From: an uncultured Clostridia bacterium
GTDB lineage: Bacteria; Bacillota; Clostridia; Oscillospirales; Oscillospiraceae
Assembly (NCBI GenBank): GCA_947367115.1
Contig: CANBCW010000005.1
Location: 1-52,596 of the forward strand
Direction: 5' to 3'
Length of the DNA: 52,596 nt
Part shown: positions 6,948 to 15,545 of the stretch, piece by piece
How positions within the stretch are numbered: position 1 is the first letter of the stretch
Layout of the letters: each line of letters begins with the position of its first letter
Notes under the pieces: generated by a model
Told to the model about the DNA's origin: nothing
Databases searched by the model: none
The model's input: the letters and a program-made list of their open reading frames with translations, nothing else
Made by a program: the position numbers and the translations under genes

Positions 6948-9475
6948 TTTGCGTCGTACCAGCTCTTTCCGTACTTTGCCTCTGCCGTCAGGGGTACACG
7001 AAGCGCGGCAATGCTTTCCATTTCATGGCTGATCAGCGCCGCAACCTGCGGTGCGATGCACTCCGGGCACTCCACGATCAGTTCGTCATGAACCTGCAGA
7101 AGCAGCTCCGCCTCCGGGAAATGCCGGTTCAGGGCATCCTCCACCCGGATCATCGCCAGCTTAATCAAGTCTGCCGCCGTCCCCTGAATGGGTGTGTTCA
7201 GCGCGATGCGCTCGGCACCGCTGCGAATGTTAAAATTACTGGACTTTAACTCCGGGATATAGCGGCGGCGGCCAAACATGGTTTCCGTATACCCGATCTG
7301 ACGGGCATTGTCCACCACATTCTTCATATACTTGCGGACACCGGCGTAATTGGTCAAATAGTTTTCAATATAGTCTTTGGCTTCGTACCGGCTGACACCA
7401 ATATCTTCCGCCAACGAGAACTCAGAGATACCGTAGACAATGCCAAAGTTGACCGCCTTGGCATGACGGCGCTGGAGCGGCGTAACCTGTTCCACCTCCA
7501 CGCCAAACACCTGCGCGGCAGTGGCCGTGTGAATATCCACTCCGCCGCAGAATGCGTCCTGCATTGTCTTGTCATCCGCAATATGCGCAAGAACACGCAG
7601 TTCGATCTGGCTGTAATCCGCGTCCACGAGTACATGCCCCGCTTTGGGCACGAACATCTTCCGGATCTCCGCGCCCAGGTCTGTGCGGACAGGGATATTC
7701 TGCAGGTTCGGTTCCGTAGAGGACAGCCGCCCCGTAGCAGTCACAAGGTTCTGGAACGTCGTACGGATGCGCCCATCTTCACCAATCACCTTCAGCAAGC
7801 CGTCGGCATAGGTGGACTTCAGCTTGGTCAGCATCCGGTAATCCATAATCGCCGGAATGATGGGATGCTTTCCTTTCAGCTTTTCCAGCACGTCCGCGTT
7901 TGTGGAATAGCCGGTCTTGGTTTTCTTCACCGGAGGCAGCCCCAGTCTGTCAAAGAGTAAATCTCCCAGCTGCTTGGTCGAATTAATGTTGAAAGGCTCA
8001 CCGGAATAGGAGAAGATCAGTGTTTCACAGTCCGCAATGCGCTGAGCCAGCATCTGACTAAATTGTTCAAGCTGCTTCCGGTCAATGGCAATGCCGCGGC
8101 GCTCCATGCGGTACAGCACCGTGCACAACGGTAATTCAATGTTGCTGTACAGCTCAGCCATGCCGTTCTTCTCTAACTCCTCTGTCAAGCAGCCACGCAG
8201 ATTCCACAGGGCTTCTGCGCAGGCCGCCGCATCCCCATCTTCCACACTGATACCAAGGAAATTGGTCGCCAGCTTGGAAACCGGGTAATCGGACTGGGAC
8301 GGATTCAGGTCATAAGCAGCCAGTGCCGTATCAAATCCAAATTTGCAAGTTCCCAGTCCCATCTCATCCAGGCGGTGCATGGTCGTTTTGATGTCATGAC
8401 CGATGCAGTTTGGCCTTCCAGCCAGCACATCCGGGCTCATCTGCGCCTCCATCGGTGTCAGCGCGCACACACCCTTTTCCCAAGCGATTCCTAGAGAACC
8501 ATCCTCTGACAGATATACCGCACAGGGCGCTCCGCGGTCAGGCAGCTCCTGACACCGGGGCAGTGCCGTGCATTTTCGCTGGGGCTTCGGTGCCTCAGCC
8601 GCCGCGCCCCGCAGGCCGTATTTGTCGATCAACCGCACAAACTCCAGCCGCTGAAACAGCTCATACAGCGCCGGGCGGTCATAAGGCCGGATAATCGCAT
8701 CCTTCGGCTCAAAATCAATGGGTGCTTCCGGTACAATGGTCGCCAATTCATAGGAAAGGTACGCATTCTCCTTTCCAGCCTCCAGCTTTTCCCGCAGCTT
8801 GGGTCGTATGGACGGATCATCGATATTTTCATAAACGCCATCCAGACTGCCGAATTTCTGCAGCAGCTCCGTGGCGGTCTTAGGGCCGACCCCGGCAACA
8901 CCGGGGATGTTGTCAGAAGAATCGCCCATGAGTGCTTTCAAATCAATGAGCTTTTTCGGTTCAAAACCGTATTCTTCCCGGAATTTCGCCTCATTGTACA
9001 ATGTCGCCGTAGTCTGACCGGGCTTTGAAATTACCAGCTTGATGTGGACATTTTCGTCAATGAGCTGCAGGCTGTCCCGGTCGCCGGTGACCACCACGCA
9101 TTCCCATTCATTGTTGGAGCAGATCTTGCCCACGGTGCCGATCACATCGTCCGCTTCCCAACCCTGGCACTCATAAATGGGAATATTCATAGCCCGCAGG
9201 ACATCCTTCATCACCGGCATCTGCATAGCCAGCTCCTCCGGCATGCCGTGGCGGGTGGCTTTATAGCCATCGTAGCGCAAATGGCGGAAGGTGGGGCCGT
9301 GGAGATCGAAGGCAACGCAGACTGCCTCCGGCTGCTCCTCCTTCTCCATTCGTTCCAGAATGTTCAGGAAGCCGTAGATAGCATGGGTATAAAGCCCCTC
9401 CCGGTTGGTCAGGGGCTTTACACCAAAATAAGCACGATTTATGACAGAATTACCGTCAAGAATCAGTAATTTCAT
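6944..9475 (-). CDS. polA: DNA polymerase I
   Basis: An 843-residue family A polymerase used in Okazaki fragment processing and repair. Residues 1-~290 are the 5'-nuclease domain (LLILDGNSVINRAYFG; GWEADDVIGT; MGDSSDNIPGVAGVGPKTA). Residues ~300-470 hold a remnant 3'-5' exonuclease fold in which the FDTET-type first motif is not recognisable, so proofreading is probably absent, as in Bacillus and Thermus Pol I. The polymerase domain has motif A (VDADYSQIELRVL), motif B (RRHAKAVNFGIVYG) and motif C (QVHDELIVE). The ATG at 9475 overlaps the cysS stop (ATGA) and has GGAG upstream; a GTG at 9487 is less likely. It is co-transcribed with cysS, rimI and tsaD and so falls under the cysS T-box. Confidence 0.97.
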   Translation of the reverse strand: MKLLILDGNSVINRAYFGVKPLTNREGLYTHAIYGFLNILERMEKEEQPEAVCVAFDLHGPTFRHLRYDGYKATRHGMPEELAMQMPVMKDVLRAMNIPIYECQGWEADDVIGTVGKICSNNEWECVVVTGDRDSLQLIDENVHIKLVISKPGQTTATLYNEAKFREEYGFEPKKLIDLKALMGDSSDNIPGVAGVGPKTATELLQKFGSLDGVYENIDDPSIRPKLREKLEAGKENAYLSYELATIVPEAPIDFEPKDAIIRPYDRPALYELFQRLEFVRLIDKYGLRGAAAEAPKPQRKCTALPRCQELPDRGAPCAVYLSEDGSLGIAWEKGVCALTPMEAQMSPDVLAGRPNCIGHDIKTTMHRLDEMGLGTCKFGFDTALAAYDLNPSQSDYPVSKLATNFLGISVEDGDAAACAEALWNLRGCLTEELEKNGMAELYSNIELPLCTVLYRMERRGIAIDRKQLEQFSQMLAQRIADCETLIFSYSGEPFNINSTKQLGDLLFDRLGLPPVKKTKTGYSTNADVLEKLKGKHPIIPAIMDYRMLTKLKSTYADGLLKVIGEDGRIRTTFQNLVTATGRLSSTEPNLQNIPVRTDLGAEIRKMFVPKAGHVLVDADYSQIELRVLAHIADDKTMQDAFCGGVDIHTATAAQVFGVEVEQVTPLQRRHAKAVNFGIVYGISEFSLAEDIGVSRYEAKDYIENYLTNYAGVRKYMKNVVDNARQIGYTETMFGRRRYIPELKSSNFNIRSGAERIALNTPIQGTAADLIKLAMIRVEDALNRHFPEAELLLQVHDELIVECPECIAPQVAALISHEMESIAALRVPLTAEAKYGKSWYDAK

Positions 9476-10887
9476 ACTTTTCTCCACTTTGCGCCCTGAG
9501 GCGTGTCGATGATCTCAATGCCCTTCAGTTTCAGCTCGTCACGGATGCGGTCAGCCTCCGCCCAGTTCTTTGCTTTCTTGGCCTCGGTTCTGGCAGCAAC
9601 CAGCGCGTCGATTTCAGGATCGGCATTTTCCGCCTCTTTCCGCGCGTTTTCGGCACGGACTTTTTCCGCGTTTTTGAGCAGATTCAGGCTCAAAACCCGG
9701 TCAAAATCCTCCAAAACTGCCAGCTTGGTTGCATCATTGCATTTGGCCTTCAGCACATCATACACAGCGGTCACCGCAAGGCTGGTGTTCAGATCGCCGT
9801 TCAGGGCACCCACGAACCGCTCCTTGAGCTGCTCGAACGCGGCAGTGTCCACTTCCCCCTCAGTCTTGAAGGTAGCGATCTTCGCGATGAGCTTGTCGTA
9901 GGCCGCCACCGCGTTATCGAGGTTCTCCCAGGAGAACACCAGATTGCGGCGGTAGTGGCTCTGCAGGCAGAACAGGCGGTAGGCCATAGGATCATAGCCC
10001 TTCTGCTCCAGCAGGGAGACCGTCAGGAACTCGCCCTTGGACTTGGACATTTTTCCGGTGTCCGTATTCAGGTGATGGACATGGAACCAGTAATTGCACC
10101 ACTTATGACCCAGGTAGCTTTCCGACTGGGCGATCTCATTGGTGTGGTGGGGGAAGGCATTGTCGATGCCGCCGGCGTGGATATCCAGATCCCCGCCCAA
10201 GTGCTTCATGGAGATGCAGGAGCACTCGATATGCCAGCCGGGATAGCCCACGCCCCAGGGAGAATCCCATTTCAGCGCCTGATCCTCGAACTTGGATTTG
10301 GTGAACCAAAGGACAAAGTCATTCTTGTTGCGCTTGTTGGTATCCTCCTCCACGCCCTCACGAACGCCGACCGCCAGATCTTCCTCGTCGTGGTCGTTGA
10401 AAACGTAATACTTATCCAGCGTGGAGGTATCGAAGTACACATTACCCCCGGCGAAATAGGCGCTGCCCTTGTCCAGCAGAGTTTGAACCATGTGGATATA
10501 TTCGTCGATGCAGTTAGTGGCAGGCTCCACCACGTCGGGCCGCTTGATGTTCAGCTTATCACAGTCAGCAAAGAAAGCATCGGTATAGTAGCGGGCGATG
10601 TCCATAACGGACTTATTCTCCCGCTTGGCTCCCTTGAGCATCTTATCCTCGCCGGTGTCGGCATCGCTGGCCAGATGGCCCACGTCGGTGATATTCATGA
10701 CCCGCTTGACATTGTAGCCAACATAGCGCAGAGCCTTTTCCAGCACATCCTCCATGATATAGGTACGCAGGTTGCCGATATGGGCATAGTGGTATACAGT
10801 CGGGCCGCAGGTGTACATCTTCACCAGCTCAGGATTATTGGGGGTAAACAGCTCTTTTTTGTGGGATACGGAATTATAAAGATACAT
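9472..10887 (-). CDS. cysS: Cysteinyl-tRNA synthetase
   Basis: A 471-residue class I aminoacyl-tRNA synthetase that charges tRNA-Cys. Visible are the HIGH-type signature HIGN in TVYHYAHIGNLRTYI, the KMSKS loop TGKMSKSKGEFLTV, and zinc ligands including Cys of MYTCGPTVYHYAHIG, Cys in WHIECSCISMKHLG and the HAGGIDNAFPHHTNE segment that recognises cysteine. The C-terminus has the anticodon/DALR-like helix and ends in AKNWAEADRIRDELK. The ATG at 10887 is preceded by GGAGGAAA; upstream in-frame codons lie inside the T-box terminator. It is the first gene of an overlapping operon with polA, rimI and tsaD, and expression should rise when tRNA-Cys is uncharged. Confidence 0.97.
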   Translation of the reverse strand: MYLYNSVSHKKELFTPNNPELVKMYTCGPTVYHYAHIGNLRTYIMEDVLEKALRYVGYNVKRVMNITDVGHLASDADTGEDKMLKGAKRENKSVMDIARYYTDAFFADCDKLNIKRPDVVEPATNCIDEYIHMVQTLLDKGSAYFAGGNVYFDTSTLDKYYVFNDHDEEDLAVGVREGVEEDTNKRNKNDFVLWFTKSKFEDQALKWDSPWGVGYPGWHIECSCISMKHLGGDLDIHAGGIDNAFPHHTNEIAQSESYLGHKWCNYWFHVHHLNTDTGKMSKSKGEFLTVSLLEQKGYDPMAYRLFCLQSHYRRNLVFSWENLDNAVAAYDKLIAKIATFKTEGEVDTAAFEQLKERFVGALNGDLNTSLAVTAVYDVLKAKCNDATKLAVLEDFDRVLSLNLLKNAEKVRAENARKEAENADPEIDALVAARTEAKKAKNWAEADRIRDELKLKGIEIIDTPQGAKWRKV

Positions 10888-10905
10888 ATATGGTTTCCTC
10901 CATTC

Positions 10906-11118
10906 TGGTTTATACAGCAAAAAACGCCCCCTGCACATTCGTACAAGAGGCGGGTATCACAATACTCGCGGTTCCACTCTCATTTATCACTCAATGGGGT
11001 GCTCGCTCCCGGACGCACGTTCACAGACCGCTTCCGCAAGGGCTTTCAGCCGACGACCCCGCTCTCTGGATGGAATTGGATTTCCGCTACTCTTTCCGAT
11101 CAACGCGATATTCATTTC
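10906..11118 (-). promoter_or_regulatory. T-box leader (tRNA-Cys sensing) upstream of cysS
   Basis: The minus-strand leader contains the T-box sequence GAGTGGAACCGCGAG (about 10979-10965), the AGAGAG and GGCTGAAAGCCC elements of Stem I, and GTGAACGTGCGTCC, in which TGC (11017-11015) is the likely cysteine specifier codon. A terminator hairpin, CGCCTCTTG paired with CAGGGGGCG followed by TTTTTT, lies just before cysS (about 10955-10918). Binding of uncharged tRNA-Cys would favour the antiterminator and permit cysS expression. Confidence 0.92.
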
Positions 11119-11123
11119 AGCTT

Positions 11124-11153
11124 ATTCTACCATCCGCATCAGCCCCTTGTCAA
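11124..11153 (-). promoter_or_regulatory. Promoter of the cysS operon
   Basis: On the minus strand TTGACA (11153-11148), an 18-base spacer and TAGAAT (11129-11124). It is placed directly before the T-box Stem I. Confidence 0.75.
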
Positions 11154-11254
11154 GTTTTACGAATTAGTAAATTTTTAATAAATCGTTGCTGTTTGACAAA
11201 TTATGTGCTATAGTATGATAAATGAAATTATTACGCACCTCAGGAGGCTTCTTT

Positions 11255-12451
11255 ATGAAAAAATTTTTCGCCGCATTGACATGTGTCTGCCTGGCTTTAA
11301 CCGTGGCGGGCTGCAGTGCCGCCCCCAATGATACGAAGCCGGATGCAGCAATTCCCTCCGGGGATGTGATCATCACCTCCCCCTCTGAGCCGTTCCATTC
11401 CGAGCAGCTTCAGCAGCCCATGCACGCCATCGTGATGCCCACCGTCAGTCAGAACACGCTGGCCGATGATGGCACCGTACTCTTCACCCGCTCCTATCAG
11501 CGGATCCAACTGATTCTGAACGGTTCGGAGGTGGAGACCGTAATTGCATCGGATCTGGAAAAGCGCATGAACAGCATCCTGTCCGGTTCAGCGGATATTG
11601 AAGACTTCGCCCGGGAGGATTACACCGATCCCGAATTCTGGGCTCCTTACTTTACGGATATCAGTTATACGCCTACCCGCATTGACCAGTCCGTTATGAG
11701 CCTGTTCTGCAACTACTCCAGTTTCAGCGGAGGGATTCATCCCTCTCTTGTCACCGAGTCTGTTACATATGATCTGTCCACCGGAAATACGCTGAAGCTT
11801 GGAGACATCCTGATGGACGGCTATTCCGGGGCGGATTTAAGCGCCTTGATCAGTGCTATTCTTGCTCCTGTTTCGGACGAATTATACTACGATTACGAAA
11901 CCTATCTGCAGGATATTTTCTCCGTGAACCTGAATAGCATTGCCAACTGGTATTTCTCGCGCACAGGCTTGTGCTTCCACTTTGAGCCCTATGAGATCGC
12001 CCCCTACTCCTCCGGAACTATTACCGCAACCATCCCCTATGCGGATCTGAACGGCATTCTGCGTGAGCAGTATCTTCCTCAGGCACTGCCTGAAGCCACC
12101 GGGAGCATGTACGCGGAAGCGTTTTTAGCAGAGGATGCGGAGCGCTTTACATTCCTTGCAGAAGTGACGCTGGACGAGGAAGGAACTGAAATTTTGCTTC
12201 ATCCCGATGCCACAGTTACCGATGTGCGCATTGAAACCGGAACATGGTACGCCGATGGCTCCCGCTACATTCCCATTTCGACGGTATTCGCCGCGGACTC
12301 TGTCGGACTCGGCAACGGCATCCTCATTACTGCTGACTTGAGTCAGGACGCGCCGGTGCTGCGGCTGGTGTACTGCTCCGGCGGTCAGGAAGTATCTGCT
12401 TTCATCATTTATGATGAGGCGGGAGACGCGATCCTGCTGGCTCACGGATAA
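11255..12451 (+). CDS. DUF3298/DUF4163-type lipoprotein
   Basis: A 398-residue lipoprotein. Residues 1-20 are a lipoprotein signal with the lipobox TVAGC, so the mature protein should be attached to the outer face of the membrane through its Cys. Residues ~60-300 resemble the PdaC/RsiV-type DUF4163-DUF3298 pair: a long strand-rich part with SYQRIQLILNG, then the signature SGGIHPSLVTESVTYDLSTG and FHFEPYEIAPYSSGTITATIPY. In RsiV this fold binds lysozyme; in other proteins its role is open, so a peptidoglycan or lysozyme link is only a family hint. The C-terminal ~90 residues form an extra beta domain. The ATG at 11255 has CAGGAGG 8 bases upstream. A TTGACA (11193-11198) with a TATGAT 15 bases on may be its promoter. 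It is monocistronic, convergent with the aminotransferase. Confidence 0.75.
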   Translation: MKKFFAALTCVCLALTVAGCSAAPNDTKPDAAIPSGDVIITSPSEPFHSEQLQQPMHAIVMPTVSQNTLADDGTVLFTRSYQRIQLILNGSEVETVIASDLEKRMNSILSGSADIEDFAREDYTDPEFWAPYFTDISYTPTRIDQSVMSLFCNYSSFSGGIHPSLVTESVTYDLSTGNTLKLGDILMDGYSGADLSALISAILAPVSDELYYDYETYLQDIFSVNLNSIANWYFSRTGLCFHFEPYEIAPYSSGTITATIPYADLNGILREQYLPQALPEATGSMYAEAFLAEDAERFTFLAEVTLDEEGTEILLHPDATVTDVRIETGTWYADGSRYIPISTVFAADSVGLGNGILITADLSQDAPVLRLVYCSGGQEVSAFIIYDEAGDAILLAHG

Positions 12452-12466
12452 CCTCAACATACACAA

Positions 12467-12492
12467 GGACGCATCCGAAATCGGATGCGTCC
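12467..12492. terminator. Convergent hairpin between the lipoprotein and aminotransferase genes
   Basis: GGACGCATCCGA (12467-12478) pairs perfectly with TCGGATGCGTCC (12481-12492). Neither side has a long T-run (TTGTGT on the minus side), so termination efficiency is uncertain. Confidence 0.55.
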
Positions 12493-12500
12493 TAAACTAT

Positions 12501-13706
12501 TTACTTCTGCAGGACTTCACGCTGGTACTGCGCAATACCCTTGGCCAAAATTTCCATGGCCCGCTCCAGATCCTCCTGCTTGAGAACATAGGCGATACGC
12601 ACCTCGTTGATGCCCTTGCCGGGTGTTTCATAGAACGGCGCACCGGGAGCAAACATAACCGTGTCACCCTGATCGTCAAACTCCTCCAGCAGCCAGCGCT
12701 GGAACTTGTCGGAGTCATCCACCGGGAGGCTTGCCATGACGTAGAAAGCTCCCATGGGCTCCTCCACCACCACGCCGGGAATCAGGCGCAGGCGGGAAAC
12801 CACCGTGTCCCGGCGCTTTCTGTACTCCGCCTTACTGCGGCGGAAGAAGTCATGATCCACATCGTAAAGAGCCGCCGCACCCAGCTGATCGATGGTCGCA
12901 ACTGCCAGACGAGACTGGCAGAACTTCAGCAGTGCTGCCTGCAGTTCCTTATTCTTGGTAACGACACAGCCCACACGGGCACCGCAGGCTGAGAACCGCT
13001 TAGACACGGAGTCGATGATCACCAAATTATCGTCAATGTCGTCAAACCGAGCCATAGTGGGCACGCCAAACTTGTCATCATAGCAGAATTCCCGGTAGAC
13101 CTCGTCGCAGATCAGGAACAAATCATGTTTCTTGGCGATATCCGCGATCATGCGCATCTCCTCCTGATCCAGCACAACACCGGTCGGGTTACCGGGATTG
13201 GTGATCATGATGGCGCGGGTGTTCTTGGTGATCAGGCTCTCGATGCGCTCCCGCTTAGCATAGCGGTAGCCCTCCCAGGGGTTTGTGGGCAGAGCGCGGA
13301 TAACACCGCCCGCCGCATGGACGAAGGTCGTGTAATTGGGATAGTAAGGCTCCGGGATGATAACCTCTGTATAAGGATCCAGGATGGACAGGCAGGTCAG
13401 AAGCAGGGCTTCACTGCCGCCAGTCGTGATCAGGATATCGTGAGGATCCAGCGCGACCCCCAGCTCCTTGTAGTAATTACGCACCGCATCAATGAGCAAA
13501 GGCATACCGGGAGATGCTTCGTACTCCAAAGTCTTTGCGTCAAATGTCCGGACGGCATCATAATAAGCCTGAGGAGTAGGAAGGTCGGGCTGACCAATGT
13601 TCAGATGGTAGATCTTCTTTCCCTGCTTTTTTGCCGCCACCGCGAAGGGGTGGAATTTCCGCATGGGAGAGGGCTCACAGCGGTTTGCGTTGATGGAAAT
13701 CTGCAT
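12501..13706 (-). CDS. Pyridoxal-phosphate aminotransferase, class I (aspartate aminotransferase-like)
   Basis: A 401-residue fold-type I aminotransferase. The substrate-side LNIGQPDLPTP, the cofactor-binding TGGSEAL, the ring-contacting ITNPGNPTG Asn and CDEVYREF Asp/Tyr, and the Schiff-base lysine in DSVSKRFSACGARVG are all present. A C-terminal Arg in INEVRIAYVL would bind the alpha-carboxylate. This pattern fits the AspC/PatA-like subgroup, but the amino donor cannot be fixed from the sequence. The ATG at 13706 has GGTGGAGG upstream, inside the reading frame of the preceding symporter gene, which runs on for 106 bases into this gene. Together they may form an amino-acid uptake and transamination unit. 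Confidence 0.9.
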   Translation of the reverse strand: MQISINANRCEPSPMRKFHPFAVAAKKQGKKIYHLNIGQPDLPTPQAYYDAVRTFDAKTLEYEASPGMPLLIDAVRNYYKELGVALDPHDILITTGGSEALLLTCLSILDPYTEVIIPEPYYPNYTTFVHAAGGVIRALPTNPWEGYRYAKRERIESLITKNTRAIMITNPGNPTGVVLDQEEMRMIADIAKKHDLFLICDEVYREFCYDDKFGVPTMARFDDIDDNLVIIDSVSKRFSACGARVGCVVTKNKELQAALLKFCQSRLAVATIDQLGAAALYDVDHDFFRRSKAEYRKRRDTVVSRLRLIPGVVVEEPMGAFYVMASLPVDDSDKFQRWLLEEFDDQGDTVMFAPGAPFYETPGKGINEVRIAYVLKQEDLERAMEILAKGIAQYQREVLQK

Positions 13707-15088
13707 AATGTACCTCCACCGGCCATCGAGCCGGTTTTTTGCTTGTATTCAAGAATCAGGCGGCTAAGCTCCGGGCTCAGCACCGCCAGTGCGATTAAAT
13801 TAGGAATGGCCATCAGGCCATTGACGGTTTCAGACAACAGCCACACGGTGCCGGTATTCAGCACAGCCCCCAGAATAACGGTGGCGGCCTGCAGCCATGC
13901 AAAACGCTTCCACACAGCTTTACCAAACAGGAACTGGGCACATCGGGCACCATAAAGTCCCCAGCCTAACACAGTGGCAAACGCAAACAGGCACAGGGCA
14001 ATGGCGATAAACACCTTGACCCAGTCTCCCAGCACCGCGGAGAAGGCATCTGCAGTCAGGCTCACGCCCACATCCATACCGTATGGGATATCCACACCGC
14101 TGCACAGAATCACCAAAGCCGTCATGGTGCAGATCACGATGGTATCCAGAAATACCTCCATGATCCCCATAAGCCCCTGATCAATGGGGTGCTTGACCTT
14201 GGCGCTTCCGTGCGCAATCCCCGCGGTGCCCATGCCGGCTTCGTTGGTAAACACGCCGCGGGATACCCCGATGCGAAGGGTGGTCATGACGGAACCGATC
14301 ACGCCGCCGGTGGCAGCGCGGGGCGAAAAAGCGCCCTGGAGAATGGCGTGGAAAGCCCCCGGAATGGAATCCGCACGTAAAACAAGGACAACGCTGCCCA
14401 GCAAAAGGTAGGCCGCCGCCGCAAAGGGCACCAGCTTTTCCGCCACTGCCCCAATTCGTTTGGCACCGCCCAACAGCATGGCCAAAACAACCACAGCCAA
14501 AACCACACCCATGATCAGATCCCCCTGCCTGGAGACCGTTCCGCCAAAGGCGGTGATGCAGTCATTAATGCCGGTAATCACCGCGTTGATCTGGGTGGCA
14601 TTCCCCACTCCGAACGCCGCAACCACACCGAAGAAACAGTAAACTCCACCAAGCCATGCCCATCGTTTACCCATTCCACGACTGATGATATACATAGGGC
14701 CGCCCAGCTGCTCCCCGCTTTCCTTGACACGGTAACGCACTGCCAGTGCCGCTTCAGCCAATTTGGTTGCCATACCGACAACAGCGCAGATCCACATCCA
14801 GAAAACAGCGCCCGGCCCGCCGATGGCGAGAGCCCCTGCAACACCGGCAAGATTTCCGGTCCCCACAGTGGCGGCCAGCGCGGTACACAGCGCCTGAAAG
14901 GGCGAAACCCCATCCGAATCCTTTTCCCGGTTTGTCAGCCGCTGCCAGAAGGTACGGCAGGCCGCCGGGAACAGCCGAAGCTGGGCAAATCTCGTGCGGA
15001 CACTTAAGTACAGACCTACACCTAAAATCATCACCAGCGCGGGAACACCCCACACCAGCTCGTACAGCCATTCCAACACCTCAGCCAT
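13601..15088 (-). CDS. Alanine/glycine:cation symporter (AGCS family)
   Basis: A 495-residue AGCS-family sodium-alanine/glycine symporter of the cytoplasmic membrane, with about eleven hydrophobic segments. Family motifs include FQALCTALAATVGTGNLAGVA, TKLAEAALAVRYR, GGPMYII and TNEAGMGTAGIAHGSAK. The family part ends near SRLILEYKQKTG; about 35 more residues (GTLCRFPSTQTAV...), Arg/Ser-rich, are read from the start of the aminotransferase gene in another frame. The family is usually somewhat shorter, so the tail may be a recent loss of stop or a sequence error at the A6 run near 13737-13742. The start ATG has GGGAGG 5 bases upstream. A promoter sits directly before it, and the next gene on the same strand is the aminotransferase. 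Confidence 0.88.
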   Translation of the reverse strand: MAEVLEWLYELVWGVPALVMILGVGLYLSVRTRFAQLRLFPAACRTFWQRLTNREKDSDGVSPFQALCTALAATVGTGNLAGVAGALAIGGPGAVFWMWICAVVGMATKLAEAALAVRYRVKESGEQLGGPMYIISRGMGKRWAWLGGVYCFFGVVAAFGVGNATQINAVITGINDCITAFGGTVSRQGDLIMGVVLAVVVLAMLLGGAKRIGAVAEKLVPFAAAAYLLLGSVVLVLRADSIPGAFHAILQGAFSPRAATGGVIGSVMTTLRIGVSRGVFTNEAGMGTAGIAHGSAKVKHPIDQGLMGIMEVFLDTIVICTMTALVILCSGVDIPYGMDVGVSLTADAFSAVLGDWVKVFIAIALCLFAFATVLGWGLYGARCAQFLFGKAVWKRFAWLQAATVILGAVLNTGTVWLLSETVNGLMAIPNLIALAVLSPELSRLILEYKQKTGSMAGGGTLCRFPSTQTAVSPLPCGNSTPSRWRQKSRERRSTI

Positions 15089-15099
15089 TGTACCTCCCT

Positions 15100-15128
15100 A
15101 GAATACCACCATTTCCCCTGCCTTGCAA
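15100..15128 (-). promoter_or_regulatory. Promoter of the AGCS symporter gene
   Basis: On the minus strand TTGCAA (15128-15123), a 17-base spacer and TATTCT (15105-15100), leaving only a very short leader before the start codon at 15088. Confidence 0.55.
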
Positions 15129-15162
15129 GAGAAATCTTTCCCCCAGCGACATTTTTCCACAA

Positions 15163-15194
15163 AAAAGCGATTCCTCCTGAGAGGAATCGCTTTT
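15163..15194 (-). terminator. Terminator of the truA-arsC-like operon
   Basis: AAAAGCGATTCCTC (15163-15176) pairs with GAGGAATCGCTTTT (15181-15194). On the minus strand TTTTTT follows, eight bases beyond the ArsC-like stop codon. Confidence 0.88.
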
Positions 15195-15203
15195 GTATGT
15201 TCA

Positions 15204-15545
15204 TTATTCCCACGCTGACCAAATCTCAGGGCAGTAGCCCACTGTGGCCTGCTTGCCATTACGGACGATGGGTGTCTTCATCAGGGAGGGATCGTCAAAG
15301 ACCTTATCCTCCTTGGCAGTTTTGTCGTCCATATATTTCAGCAGCATTATCTGTTCGGATTTACCGTTCCAGTCGATCAGATTGTCGATACCGCCCACGG
15401 CTCGCAGGACGCTGTCAAACTCTTTACCGGACAGGCCGAAGCGCAGCAAGTCGACGGACTGATATTTAATTCTCCGTTCCTTGAACCAGCGCTCCGCCTT
15501 CTTAGTATCAAAGCACTTGGATTTTCCAAAAATCTGAATATTCAA
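15204..15545 (-). CDS. ArsC/Spx family protein
   Basis: A 113-residue thioredoxin-fold protein of the arsenate reductase/Spx family. The N-terminal redox Cys is kept in FGKSKCFDTKKAERWF but the second Cys of a CxxC is replaced, and the Arg of the usual RPI motif is Thr here (MKTPIVRNGK), so arsenate reductase activity is doubtful. A regulator or redox role like Spx/YffB-type proteins is possible. The start is a TTG at 15545: GGAGG lies 7 bases before it and the codon overlaps the truA stop (TTGA), so translation is coupled to truA. A GTG 21 bases upstream is the alternative. It is the last gene before the terminator. Confidence 0.8.
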   Translation of the reverse strand: MNIQIFGKSKCFDTKKAERWFKERRIKYQSVDLLRFGLSGKEFDSVLRAVGGIDNLIDWNGKSEQIMLLKYMDDKTAKEDKVFDDPSLMKTPIVRNGKQATVGYCPEIWSAWE

